This document shows positions 1 through 7,980 of a DNA stretch of 64,000 bases, piece after piece. This DNA comes from [Leptolyngbya] sp. PCC 7376 (GTDB taxonomy: Bacteria; Cyanobacteriota; Cyanobacteriia; Cyanobacteriales; MRBY01). A model generated the notes under the pieces. It had not been told where the DNA came from. It saw nothing but the letters and a program-made list of their open reading frames with translations, and did not search any database. The translations under genes and the position numbers were made by a program. How positions within the stretch are numbered: position 1 is the stretch's first letter; each line of letters opens with the position of its first letter. The stretch covers positions 1,286,036 to 1,350,035 of the forward strand of contig NC_019683.1 in NCBI RefSeq assembly GCF_000316605.1, given 5' to 3'.

Positions 1-486
1 GGATGGTTTAAGGATTTTGATTTGCCAGAAAATCAATTTGGAAGTTCAGAAATTATAATTAAAGACAAATATATTAAAGATGTAAATTTCAAATTATATA
101 ATCATAAAAATACAAATGAGGGTTTTCTTTTTCTCCTCTTTTATTTACTGTTGTTTGTGAGTGATAAAACACCGAAATTCTTCGCGATTGATAATATTGA
201 CGCATCTCTGAACCCCAAGCTATGTACTAAGCTCACTGAGTCAATAGTTGAGCTAGCAAAAAAATATGACAAGCAAGTAATTTTAACAACCCATAATCCC
301 GCTATCTTAGATGGCTTGAATTTATACGATGATGAACAAAAAATATTGGTCGTATCACGTAAAACTTCTGGTCATACAAAAGTTAAGAAGTTAAAGCCAC
401 CGAGAGTTGAAGAAGGAGAAATTCCAATCAAACTATCTGAAGCATTTTTGAACGGAATGATTGGTGGCTTGCCCAAGACATTCTAG
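1..486 (+). CDS. AAA/ABC-type ATPase, C-terminal part (gene enters from left edge)
   Basis: The frame is open from base 1, so only the last ~161 codons are in the window and the N-terminal Walker A is outside. Visible are a Walker B-like strand with the D-loop region (FFAIDNIDASLNP; the usual DEP is DNI) and the switch histidine in TTHNPAILDG. This is the C-terminal half of an ABC-type AAA15/AAA21/OLD-like ATPase. Such ATPases act as cytoplasmic sensors in phage defence. The stop is 27 bp before a TOPRIM-like gene on the same strand, so the two probably form one operon. The glutamate normally following the Walker B aspartate appears replaced by Asn, which could lower ATP turnover. Family is well supported; the exact system is inference. 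Confidence 0.75.
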   Translation, partial: GWFKDFDLPENQFGSSEIIIKDKYIKDVNFKLYNHKNTNEGFLFLLFYLLLFVSDKTPKFFAIDNIDASLNPKLCTKLTESIVELAKKYDKQVILTTHNPAILDGLNLYDDEQKILVVSRKTSGHTKVKKLKPPRVEEGEIPIKLSEAFLNGMIGGLPKTF

Positions 487-513
487 TCAAGGTTTGAGGG
501 TCGGGAAGGTTAA

Positions 514-1233
514 ATGGTTGATTTTGCATTAATTACAGAAGGACAGACTGATCAAGCTGTTTTAGAAAATATACTGTATGGTTATTTTGGAGAAGATGAT
601 ATAGATGTTAATCCCCTTCAGCCTAGAACAGACAAGACAGGTAGCTTTTATTTAGAAAATCAAAGTGATCAAGACGCAAAACGTAATGAGTATGGAACTT
701 GGGGAAATGTTTTCTGGTACTGTCGCTCAGAATTATTTAGAAGCATATTTCAAAATAACGACTTCGTGATCATTCAACTTGATACAGATGTTTCTGAACA
801 AGATGGATTTAAGGTGATGCAAACGTTTATAAACTCAGATGGTGAGCGTGAAAATCTTACAGTGGAAGAACTGATTCAGAAAGTTCAAGAAAGAATTATT
901 TATGAAATTGACAAGACTGTCCATGAAAGGTTTAAAGACAGAATCTTCTTTGCTATCTGTGTAGATTCAATCGAGTGTTGGCTCTTACCGATATTTTGCT
1001 CTGATGGTGACAAAAAAGCGACAAAAACTCAAGGTTGTTTTAAAGCTCTGAATCGTCAATTAGAAAAGACAAATAATAAAAGAATTCCGATATCTAAGCC
1101 TGTGCGTAGATATGCTGACATATCACAGCCTTATTCCAAGAAGAAAGTACTTTTGCAAAAAGGTGTTAAAAATCGAAGCTTAAAGATTTTTCTAGATTCG
1201 CTAGCTAAGCTTGATATTGAAGATATGGAATAG
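514..1233 (+). CDS. TOPRIM-like protein, partner of upstream ATPase (candidate defence effector)
   Basis: 239 aa. The N-terminus reads ITEGQTD, with Glu9 at the end of a beta strand, and a later strand reads FVIIQLDTDV with Asp90 and Asp92. The EG..D plus DxD pattern is the metal-binding signature of TOPRIM folds found in OLD-family nucleases, DUF4435/AriB and RloB-like proteins. The C-terminal half is Lys-rich. Start ATG lies 27 bp after the ATPase stop. An ATPase followed by a separate TOPRIM protein resembles PARIS (AriA-AriB) and other split OLD systems; nuclease activity is inferred. The gene is AT-rich and lacks HIP1 sites, fitting an acquired cassette. It could also be a non-defence TOPRIM protein. 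Confidence 0.6.
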   Translation: MVDFALITEGQTDQAVLENILYGYFGEDDIDVNPLQPRTDKTGSFYLENQSDQDAKRNEYGTWGNVFWYCRSELFRSIFQNNDFVIIQLDTDVSEQDGFKVMQTFINSDGERENLTVEELIQKVQERIIYEIDKTVHERFKDRIFFAICVDSIECWLLPIFCSDGDKKATKTQGCFKALNRQLEKTNNKRIPISKPVRRYADISQPYSKKKVLLQKGVKNRSLKIFLDSLAKLDIEDME

Positions 1234-1311
1234 ACCCAAATAATTTCATATTACGGTCGTCATATCTTGTTTTTTAGATTTTATGTTTAGAGTAGTGAGC
1301 CTGTATTTACC

Positions 1312-1425
1312 ATGTCCTAACCTTTTGATTTGATTCTTGTCGGCGCTACTGGATTTATGGGGTAAATTGGTTGTCGCTATTTGGTCACTCACAGCAAAAT
1401 AGAAGAGTTTAGATGGGCGATCGCC
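1312..1425 (+). pseudogene. Remnant of saccharopine dehydrogenase-like protein, N-terminus
   Basis: From ATG 1312 the frame reads MS*PFDLILVGATGFMG, then a second stop, then IGCRYLVTHSKIEEF and RWAIA. The dinucleotide-binding start FDLILVGATGFxGQ is typical of saccharopine dehydrogenase / trans-acting enoyl reductase family proteins (~400 aa). Both stops are TAA where CAA (Gln) is expected, so two C-to-T changes explain them. Homology ends at the HIP1 octamer at about 1417-1425, where a different remnant begins in another frame. Non-functional. Confidence 0.6.
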
Positions 1426-1607
1426 ACCGCACGATTTATGGCATTTTGACGGATGGCAACCTATGGCAATTCGGGAAACTCTATGATGATGTTTTTACTC
1501 AGCATCCTGAAAACTTTACGATAGACCGGATTGAGCGAGTTTATGGGGCACTAGAAGGTATTATGCAATTGGTAGAATGGGAAGACCAAGAAAGAATGCA
1601 ACCATAG
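1413..1607 (+). pseudogene. C-terminal remnant of a cyanobacterial hypothetical protein
   Basis: 64 codons. The stretch TIYGILTDGNLWQFGKL resembles the C-terminal part of longer (~200 aa) cyanobacterial proteins of unknown function, sometimes annotated as restriction-endonuclease-like. An in-frame stop sits directly before the ATG and there is no ribosome-binding site. It overlaps the end of the preceding remnant, with the join at GGCGATCGCC. Best read as the tail of a broken gene fused to foreign sequence. Family assignment is from memory and weak. Confidence 0.4.
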
Positions 1608-1989
1608 AGGCGATCTCGCAAATCGATGAAAATTACGCTAACCTGATCACGGTAGCGGCTAACTTGACTGTAAAAGATTACCATCTAGTCAATATTTTCA
1701 AAATACAGTTTCCGATGATTATGTATAAAATTCAATAGATATGTTATTTGCGTAGAATGTGAAAGCGACTCCAAGTCTACCCAAGGCTAAAATGATTGCA
1801 CATAACTCCAGCTGTTCCCAGACAGATCATTTAAATGTATTTTTTTATCAAGGATTTGGGAGATTAAGTGTTTGGTTATACTATGTGGTTTTGCTGTGAA
1901 AATCATTTTTTTCTATAGACTGTTAGCGAGATAATATTGTTATTGAATAGTCTCATTAAGATAATGTTTCAGATAAACGAGGTATGCCA
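1608..1989. other. Intergenic, AT-rich, no gene seen
   Basis: About 380 bp with stops in all frames. I see no structured RNA or repeat. The last part presumably carries the promoter of the sulfotransferase gene; a CGAGG motif at 1978-1982 is its likely ribosome-binding site. Confidence 0.5.
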
Positions 1990-2892
1990 ATGAGTATCGT
2001 CTGGCTAAGTTCTTATCCAAAATCAGGCAATACGTATCTGAGATTTTTACTATTTTCATATATATATGGCTCGTTTAAAACAAGTAGTGATGTCGAAGAA
2101 AAAGTGAAAGATTTACACTTTTTCATGAGTACTCAGGTCGAACCTAAGCTCCTCGAAAAAGAGTTCAGCAATAGAGCTATAACAACTCGGATATATCGCC
2201 GCTTTTTCGAGTCAGAAACAATAAAGAATAAAAGATTGCAGAGGAATCGCGAAATTATCATGCAGGAGCTTTTGCAAAAAGCCTATGCTCCTGATGAATT
2301 GATGTTTATGAAAACTCACTTAGCCTTTTCGGAAAATCACCCTTTGTCAAATAAATCCTCCAAATTTATTTGCATTATTCGTAATCCTCGTGATGTTCTC
2401 AAAAGTGGATTGAGATATCTTCTCCAAGATAATGCGAGTGATGAACAAAAGCAGAAGCTTGTGGAAGAATTTATTTTTGATTATGGTTTTTCTGTATTCA
2501 AGAAAGGTGGTTTTGGAACTTGGATTGAGCACATTTCGAGTTGGCTAAATGCGTCAGCACACATGCCAGGAATTTTTGTGAAATATGAATCTTTAAAGCA
2601 CGATACACAACAGGAAATGGAACGAATTCTGAATTTTTTGGACATCGAAATTGATGCAGAAAAACTAGAATATGCAATTCAACAGAGTTCTTTGGATTCA
2701 ATGCGAAAAATCGAGAAGAAAGAGAAAGAAATTGGGTCTAAAGAACAAGGCATTTTTCGAACTTATTCTAATTCCAAACCTTTTGTTGGTTCGGGAAAAA
2801 GCAATCAATCACTAGAAGAATTTGGGGAGAATTTTGAAAATATATTTTCTCGGAATTTTGCATCTTTGATTGAATTATTTGGCTATTCATAG
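1990..2892 (+). CDS. Sulfotransferase domain protein
   Basis: About 300 aa. It transfers a sulfuryl group from PAPS to an unknown acceptor. The 5'-phosphosulfate loop is SSYPKSGNTYLRFLL near the N-terminus, and the 3'-phosphate site is CIIRNPRDVLKSGLRYLL near residue 135. Both are hallmarks of the Sulfotransfer_1 fold, and the length is normal. I chose ATG 1990 over ATG 1984 because CGAGG at 1978-1982 gives 7-nt spacing to the former and only 1 nt to the latter. The gene is AT-rich, has no HIP1 site and sits between gene remnants, so lateral transfer is likely. Bacterial homologues often modify glycans or lipids. No neighbour reveals the substrate. Confidence 0.85.
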   Translation: MSIVWLSSYPKSGNTYLRFLLFSYIYGSFKTSSDVEEKVKDLHFFMSTQVEPKLLEKEFSNRAITTRIYRRFFESETIKNKRLQRNREIIMQELLQKAYAPDELMFMKTHLAFSENHPLSNKSSKFICIIRNPRDVLKSGLRYLLQDNASDEQKQKLVEEFIFDYGFSVFKKGGFGTWIEHISSWLNASAHMPGIFVKYESLKHDTQQEMERILNFLDIEIDAEKLEYAIQQSSLDSMRKIEKKEKEIGSKEQGIFRTYSNSKPFVGSGKSNQSLEEFGENFENIFSRNFASLIELFGYS

Positions 2893-2932
2893 TCGATAGT
2901 ATTTTATGCAGAAGCAAATCTAGAAGTACGAA

Positions 2933-3064
2933 GGGGATGTCTAAAAAAGGTCTATTCGTAACTTTTGTTGAGATGAGCTGAACGAAAGAATAAACCTTTC
3001 TGGCAATTACCCTGGTGAAAATCACACAGTATTTGGTGTATATAAAAACTTTTCAGATAACCTC
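2933..3064 (+). mobile_element. 132-bp MITE, copy A
   Basis: Terminal inverted repeats are GGGGATGTCTAAAAAAG (2933-2949) and the complement of CTTTTCAGATAACCTC (3049-3064). It is exactly 132 bp, as is copy B, and aligns with the reverse complement of B over its whole length, sharing for example CGTAACTTTTGT near the left end. It has no coding capacity. The right flank is TTA; the left flank is GAA, so its target duplication is degenerate or absent. Confidence 0.7.
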
Positions 3065-3233
3065 TTAGTTCGTATACTTGATGAAGCCCAAGTTTCAATT
3101 GTTGAAAAAGTTAATTTAAAGCAATTAGTCGCCAAGATGCATGACATTGGCAATATTAAAATTGCAGATCATCGTCATAAGCTAAAGGTTTATCCACGCT
3201 GTTTTATTGGCTAGGAAGCTATGGGTTGGCTTA

Positions 3234-3365
3234 GAGGATGTCTGAAAAGTCTTTATGTTCGATAAATGCTGCGTAAATTCCGCCAGGTTGATCGCCTGAA
3301 GTGCTTATTTTTACGTGCAACTCATTTCGACAAAAGTTACGGTCATTCTCTTTTCAGACATCCTC
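3234..3365 (-). mobile_element. 132-bp MITE, copy B, inserted in DEP pseudogene
   Basis: Perfect 16-bp terminal inverted repeats GAGGATGTCTGAAAAG (3234-3249) and CTTTTCAGACATCCTC (3350-3365), flanked by direct repeats TTA (3231-3233 and 3366-3368). Removing the element and one TTA joins GWL to IENLDLG in frame, which directly supports insertion with a 3-bp duplication. TNA duplications and ends starting GAG are typical of some IS5-family transposases, so such an enzyme probably moved it (inference). Confidence 0.85.
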
Positions 3366-3497
3366 TTATTGAAAATCTGGATTTAGGACATGCAGATACT
3401 ATTGATTGAGGTCAACGTTTGGTCGAAGAAAATCTTATTATCGCGTGGCAGATGAATATTTATTTGAAGATGATTATTTGTTCTATCGTTTTTATTG

Positions 3498-3541
3498 GGA
3501 TGAGCAAAAATAGTGCAATGGATGAGCAAAAATAGTGCAAT
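3498..3541 (+). repeat. 22-bp perfect tandem duplication
   Basis: The 22-bp unit starting GGATGAGCAAAAATAG at 3498-3519 is repeated at 3520-3541. The first copy contains the final codons and stop of the DEP pseudogene. The duplication lies at the border with the IS5-type fragment, so it may mark that insertion event. Confidence 0.85.
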
Positions 3542-3646
3542 TTTTCTAGTTTTTAGATAGAGGATATGGTAGTCCTAAAGGTGTAAGAGAAGTTAAAAAG
3601 AAGAAAGTAGACAAACAAGCATGACAAATGCCAAGTTTATGAACAA

Positions 3647-3944
3647 TTGCAAGACCTTACACCAGAGCATTTTAGATGGGCTTGTGGAGTAAAACACAAA
3701 ACATTCCGTCTCATGGTAGACATACTGGCAAAAGCCAAAGCAAAACAAAAGCCCGGTCGTCCGAGGCAGCTATCCTTTGAAAATCAGTTACTGCTGACAC
3801 TGGAATATTTACGAGAGTATCGCACATACTTTTACATCGCTCAGTCTTGGGGACTCCATGAATCAACAGTGTGTCGCACAGTACAGAAGACAGAGAAGAT
3901 TCTGAGCCAAAGGGAAGAATTTCATCTACCCGGAATGAAAAAAT
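3647..3944 (+). pseudogene. IS5-family transposase, N-terminal fragment
   Basis: About 99 codons. The helix-turn-helix segment LTLEYLREYRTYFYIAQSWG followed by ESTVCRTVQKTE is the N-terminal DNA-binding part of cyanobacterial IS5-family transposases (HTH_Tnp_4 type). The DDE catalytic domain is missing. The frame runs into the left end of an IS1-like element at 3945, which truncates it. The remaining part is not found elsewhere in the window. The initiation codon is unclear; the frame is open from the stop near 3610. Confidence 0.7.
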
Positions 3945-4698
3945 GGCATTGCAGAATAGAGGTATGAATGGATGATGCTGACCCAATGCAATGTCCGGAA
4001 TGTCAATCTACTCATATCCGTAAGAACGAAAAAAAGAGGCAAACACAATCACATCTGTGTAGATTGTGGCCGTCAGTTTATCGACCACTACAGTAAGCTC
4101 GGCTACTCCAATGCCTTCAAACGTGAATGCCTCAATGTATATCAATAGCATGGGCTTTCGGGCCATTGAACGGGTGAAAGGAGTACATCACACTCGTCAT
4201 CACTTGGGTCAAACAAGTCAGTGAGTTACTATCGGATGCTTATGAACCTGAGCAAGTTTCTCAGGTTGGTGAACTCGATGAACTTCAAACCTTTGTCGGT
4301 GCAAAAAAACAAGGTCTGGCTCTGGACAGCAGTAGAGCATTTTCAACCGGGTATTCTCGCCTGGACTGTTGGTGATAGATGTGCAGAGGCATTCCAGCTA
4401 CTATGGGGCATCGTTAGTCTCTGGAAATGTTTCTTCTACATCACAGATGGCTGGAAAGTGTATCCCATGTTTATACCGGATAGTGACTAGGTTGTCAGTA
4501 AGACCTACATGACTCATGTTGAAGGGGAGAATATTCGATTGCGGTACTATCTCGCTCGACTTTATCGAAAGACTTGATGTTATTCAAAGTCTCTGGAAAT
4601 GTTAGAGCATTCGATTTGATTGCTGATTCATGACCTCAAATTCGAGGATGTTCCTGTCTCCCAATGCTCATAGATTCATTCCTCTATTCTGCAATGCC
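3945..4698 (+). mobile_element. IS1-family element, copy 1, decayed
   Basis: 754 bp, bounded by inverted repeats GGCATTGCAGAATAGAGG (3945) and the complement ending at 4698. It holds an InsA-like zinc-ribbon start (DPMQCPECQSTHIRKN from about 3968) and an InsB-like part (WTAVEHFQPGILAWTVGDR near 4320-4375, then CFFYITDGW). Several frameshifts and stops break both, so no active transposase is expected. It truncates the IS5-type gene. An 8-bp spacer AAGACTAT separates it from copy 2. Confidence 0.8.
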
Positions 4699-5109
4699 AA
4701 GACTATGGCGTTGCAGAATAGGAGTATGAATTTGAGGATGCAGACCCAATGGAATGTCCAGAATGCCAATCTGCTCATATCCGTAAGAACGGAAAGAAAA
4801 AAGGCAAACAGAATCACATCTGTGTAGATTGCGGTCGTCAGTTTATCGACCACTATAGTCGGCTCGGCTACTCAAATGCCTTCAAACGTGAATGCCTCAA
4901 AATGTATGTCAACGGCATGGGCTTTCGAGCAATTGAACGGGTGAAAGGAGTGCACCACACTACCGTAATCACTTGGGTCAAAGAAGTCGGTGCATTGCTG
5001 CCTAATGCTTATGAAGGGAGTGTCAAGAATTTTGTGTAAGCAAAGAAAATTAGTGAAGAAAATACTCTGGATTATCAATGGCAAAATAGCTTAAGCCCCT
5101 TTTCCAATG

Positions 5110-6292
5110 CAGGGTTGTTTCATTCTTAGAAAAAATAGAGAGAATAAGAGGAGATAGGCGTTCAACGATGAAAAATGAGCGAAAGCTTACTCGATACACT
5201 GAGTCGTATTGAAGACCCGAGACAGGCTTCCGGACGAAGACACTCATTATCTTTGATATTACTGATAATCATCATGGCAGGTATGAGTGGTGAATGGGGA
5301 TATCGAGGTATTGGGCGATTTATTGAGCGACATCGCCGGGAGCTGATTAGCACCTTACAGATTCCTGAAGCTCGTGTCCCCTCCTACTCAACGGTACGGC
5401 GAGTGATGATGGAATTAGATTTCCAGCAAGTGACACAAGTCTTTAACCAATGGGCAAGACAATATGTGAGAAAGGGAGACATTGTGGCTGGGGACGGTAA
5501 ATCCCTCAAAAACACCGTGCAAAACTATGACAACAAGAGTCAAGATTTTGTCACAGCAGTGTCTTTATTCTGTCAGCAGCGACAAGTTGTTTTGGGCATG
5601 AAAATGAGTCGGAATAAGAAAGAGAGTGAAATCTCAGTAATCCGGCAATTACTGACAGAGTTAGATTTACCATCAGTCACTGTGACTTTAGATGCCTTAC
5701 ACACTCAAAAAAACAATCCAGTTACTCAGACAACGCGGACATGACTACCTAGTGACAGTCAAAGGCAACCAGAAAAAGCTGTATCAAGCTTTAACAAACT
5801 ACTGTCAGGAACAAAAGCCAATCGCTCAACATGAATCCCAAAATGTTGGTCATGGTCGTTCTGAAAAAAGACGAGTAGAAGTCTGGTCTGTGCCGACTTC
5901 ACTAACGCCAGAATGGAAAGATATACAATCCGTTGTCCGCATGACTCGGTGGGGACAGAGGCAGAGCCAAGACTATGAAAATCAGATGTTCTACATCACT
6001 TCATTACCACCACAAGGACTAAAGCTGAGTCGAGTAATTCGACAGCATTGGCAAATCGAGAACAACCTACATTGGGTAAAGGATGCACTTCTTGGGGAAG
6101 ACAAAGCACAACAAAAAGATGGCCATGCTCCAGAGAACTTTGCCATCTTCCGTAGTTGGGTAATCTCGCTATTGAGATTGAACGGCTATTCATCCATAAC
6201 GGAAGCCATAGCTCTGATTTCTCACCGATTACCGTTTTTTACTATCGTTGTGTACTGCTTAGCTTCTTTCTCTCAAGAATGAAACAGCCCTG
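5110..6292 (+). mobile_element. ISAs1-family element inserted in the IS256 element
   Basis: 1183 bp with inverted ends CAGGGTTGTTTCATTCTT (5110) and the complement of AAGAATGAAACAGCCCTG (ending 6292). Flanking perfect direct repeats CCTTTTCCAATG occupy 5098-5109 and 6293-6304. Twelve bases is slightly longer than the usual 8-10 bp duplication, so one or two may match by chance. Sequence on both sides is IS256 transposase 3' end, which proves the nesting. Confidence 0.9.
5175..6282 (+). pseudogene. ISAs1-family transposase with one frameshift
   Basis: Two overlapping frames make one ~369-residue DDE transposase. The first (5175-5744) has SRIEDPRQASGRRHSL and IVAGDGKSLKNT. The second (to 6282) continues QLLRQRGHDYLVTVKGNQ and ENNLHWVKDALLGED, the DDE_Tnp_ISAs1 hallmarks. 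The join lies in a run of seven A at 5706-5712 (CAAAAAAAC): removing one A gives LHTQKTIQLLRQ. This is probably a recent 1-bp insertion; slippage on the A-run could still yield some full protein. Confidence 0.85.
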
Positions 6293-7980
6293 CCTTTTCC
6301 AATGGGGTATTGTATTGGTATCGTCCATCTCTTCATCAAATGCTTCAGGGCTAAATACAGCAATTTCAGGGCAGCATCTGCATGGGGGAACATGCCCTTG
6401 GTTTTTCACACCTTGCCCAAAGAGCGATTGACCGCCTCAATGGCATTGGTGGTGTAAATGATGCGGCGGATGGGAGCTGGATAATCAAATAATGGAATGA
6501 TGTTTTCCCAATGATTCAGCCATATTTGGGAAATAGTGGGGTAGATACCGTCCCAACGCTCCGCAAAAGCAGTTAAGGCGGATTCTGCCTCGGAAACTGT
6601 GGCGGCCTGGTAAATAGGCTTGAGGTCTGACACCACGGACTTACGGTCTTTCCAAGAAACGAATTTCAGGCTATTTCGTATCAGATGAACGATACATAAT
6701 TGCACTCTCGTTTTTGGGAACACCGCTTCAATGGCAGCGGGAAATCCCTTCAACCCATCCACACAAGCTATGCAGATATGTTCGACTCCCCGATGGTGGA
6801 TTTCATTCAGCACTGACAACCAAAATTTTGCCCCCTCTCCTCCCGAGGATAGCCACATTCCTAAGACCTCCTTGTGACCGGACTGCTTCACTCCCAGTGC
6901 TAGATAGAGAGTCTGATTCGTATCCCGTCCTTCCTCTCTGATTTTTATTCTCATGCCATCCAGCCACAGGATTGGATATATCTCCTCCAGAGGGCGATGC
7001 TGCCATGCTTTGATTTCCTCCATCACTGCCGAGGTCACTTCACTCACTAGCCCAGCTGAAATCTCCACCCCATACAGTTCTTGCATTTGTGCCTGAATAT
7101 CTCTGGTACTCATACCTCGACTGTACAAAGCCAGTATCTTCTCTTCTAGCCCTTGAATACGCCTTTGACCTTTGGGTACTAACAGCGGCTCAAATTCACT
7201 TTTCCTATCCCTTGGGATGCTGATATCCATTTCCCCTTGGGTTGATTTGATTGTTTTCTTGGAATAGCCGTTTCGACTATTCTGCTTACCTGCTTCTTTG
7301 GCTTGATTCAGATGATGACTCAATTCCCCTTGCAAGGCTCTTTCAATTAATCTCTTACTCAACTGCTGTAGCAAGCCTGATTCTCCCAGAATTGATTCCG
7401 AGTCTGGACAATCTTGCAGTAATTCATCAATCAGTTCATCGGCTCTACTGGTTTGATTCTGTTTTTTCATGGGTCATGGTCTCCTTGCTTTTTTCTGGAT
7501 TTTGACCGCTTACACAAATTAATTTACATACCCTTTATGAACCGGAAGAGATGCCTCAGGTCGGGGAATTCGATGAACTTCAAACATTCGTCGGTGCTAA
7601 AAAAACAAGGTCTGGCTCTGGACAGCAGTAGACCACTTTCAACGAGGTATTCTCGCTTGGACTGTTGGTGACAGAAGTGCAGAGACATTCAAACCATTAT
7701 GGGCAATCGTTAGTCTCTGGAGATGCTTCTTCTACATCACAGATGGCTGGCATGTTTATCCCATGTTTGTACCCGATGGTGACCAGATTATCAGTAAGAC
7801 CTACATGACTCGTATCGAAGGCGAGAACACTCGATTGCGGCATTATCTCGCTCGACTCCATCGAAAGACCTTGTGTTATTCAAAGTCTGTGGAAATGTTA
7901 GAGCATTCGATTCGATTGCTGATTCACTATCTCAAGTTCTGGGATGTTCCTATCCCTCGACCCTCATAGATTCATACCTC

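Larger units (their letters stand above)
2906..3513 (+). pseudogene. DEP-domain protein, interrupted by two MITEs
   Basis: After excising the two 132-bp elements (2933-3064 and 3234-3365) and one TTA copy, the frame reads LVRILDEAQVSIVEKV, then IADHRHKLKVYPRCFIG*EAMGWLIENLDLG, then GQRLVEENLI. After a frameshift near 3448 it ends RVADEYLFEDDYLFYRFYWDE and a TAG at 3511. The segment YPrCFIGsEAvdWL...GQrLVee is a DEP (Dishevelled/Egl-10/Pleckstrin) domain. Internal stops at the serine of IGS and in TID*GQ, plus the frameshift, show decay. The N-terminal start at 2906 is uncertain because the codon before the first MITE is degenerate. Confidence 0.7.
5050..7470 (-). pseudogene. IS256-family (Mutator) transposase, broken
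   Basis: From ATG 7470 a 354-codon frame carries the Transposase_mut core: WLDGMRIKIREEGR, IACVDGLKGFPAAIEAVFP, QLCIVHLIRNSLKF and IIYTTNAIEAVNRSLGKV. A TGA at 6406 then interrupts. The same frame continues KTKGMFPHADAALKLLYLAL...KRW to the ISAs1 insertion. Beyond it, after a small frameshift, the last residues HWKRGLSYFAID are at 5050-5097. The catalytic Asp/Asp/Glu region seems present, but the stop, frameshift and insertion make it inactive. Confidence 0.85.
5016..7533 (-). mobile_element. IS256-family element inserted in IS1 copy 2
   Basis: Ends are GGGAGTGTCAAGAATTTTG (5016, left) and, read inwards from 7533, GGGTATGTAAATTAATTTG. Both continue into the shared TGTGTAAGC. The flanks share TTATGAA (5009-5015 and 7535-7541), an IS256-sized target duplication (8 bp with one mismatch). 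It carries one transposase gene on the minus strand and is itself interrupted by an ISAs1 element at 5110-6292. The net length without ISAs1 is about 1.3 kb, normal for IS256. Confidence 0.85.
4749..7969 (+). pseudogene. IS1-family transposase (InsA/InsB) disrupted by IS256
   Basis: The first part (4749-5015) has the zinc ribbon CPECQSAHIRKNGKKKGK, then CVDCGRQFIDHYS, and a helix-turn-helix up to LPNAYE. The second part (7542-7969) continues PEEMPQVGEFDELQTFVGAKK, and in the -1 frame NKVWLWTAVDHFQRG...GDRSAET to IPRPS*. Joining at TTATGAA restores the frame exactly. GCTAAAAAAACAAGG at about 7595-7610 matches the A-run -1 frameshift site by which IS1 makes the InsAB' fusion. Without the insertion the gene would look nearly intact. 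Confidence 0.8.
4707..7980 (+). mobile_element. IS1-family element, copy 2, split by nested insertions
   Basis: The left end GGCGTTGCAGAATAG is at 4707. The element runs to 5015, is interrupted by an IS256 element (5016-7533), resumes at 7534 and ends at about 7980. There the right inverted repeat stops after GAGGTATGAAT (read on the minus strand) and IS982 sequence begins, so the last ~14 bp are deleted. Excluding the insert it is about 750 bp, the usual IS1 size. Confidence 0.8.
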
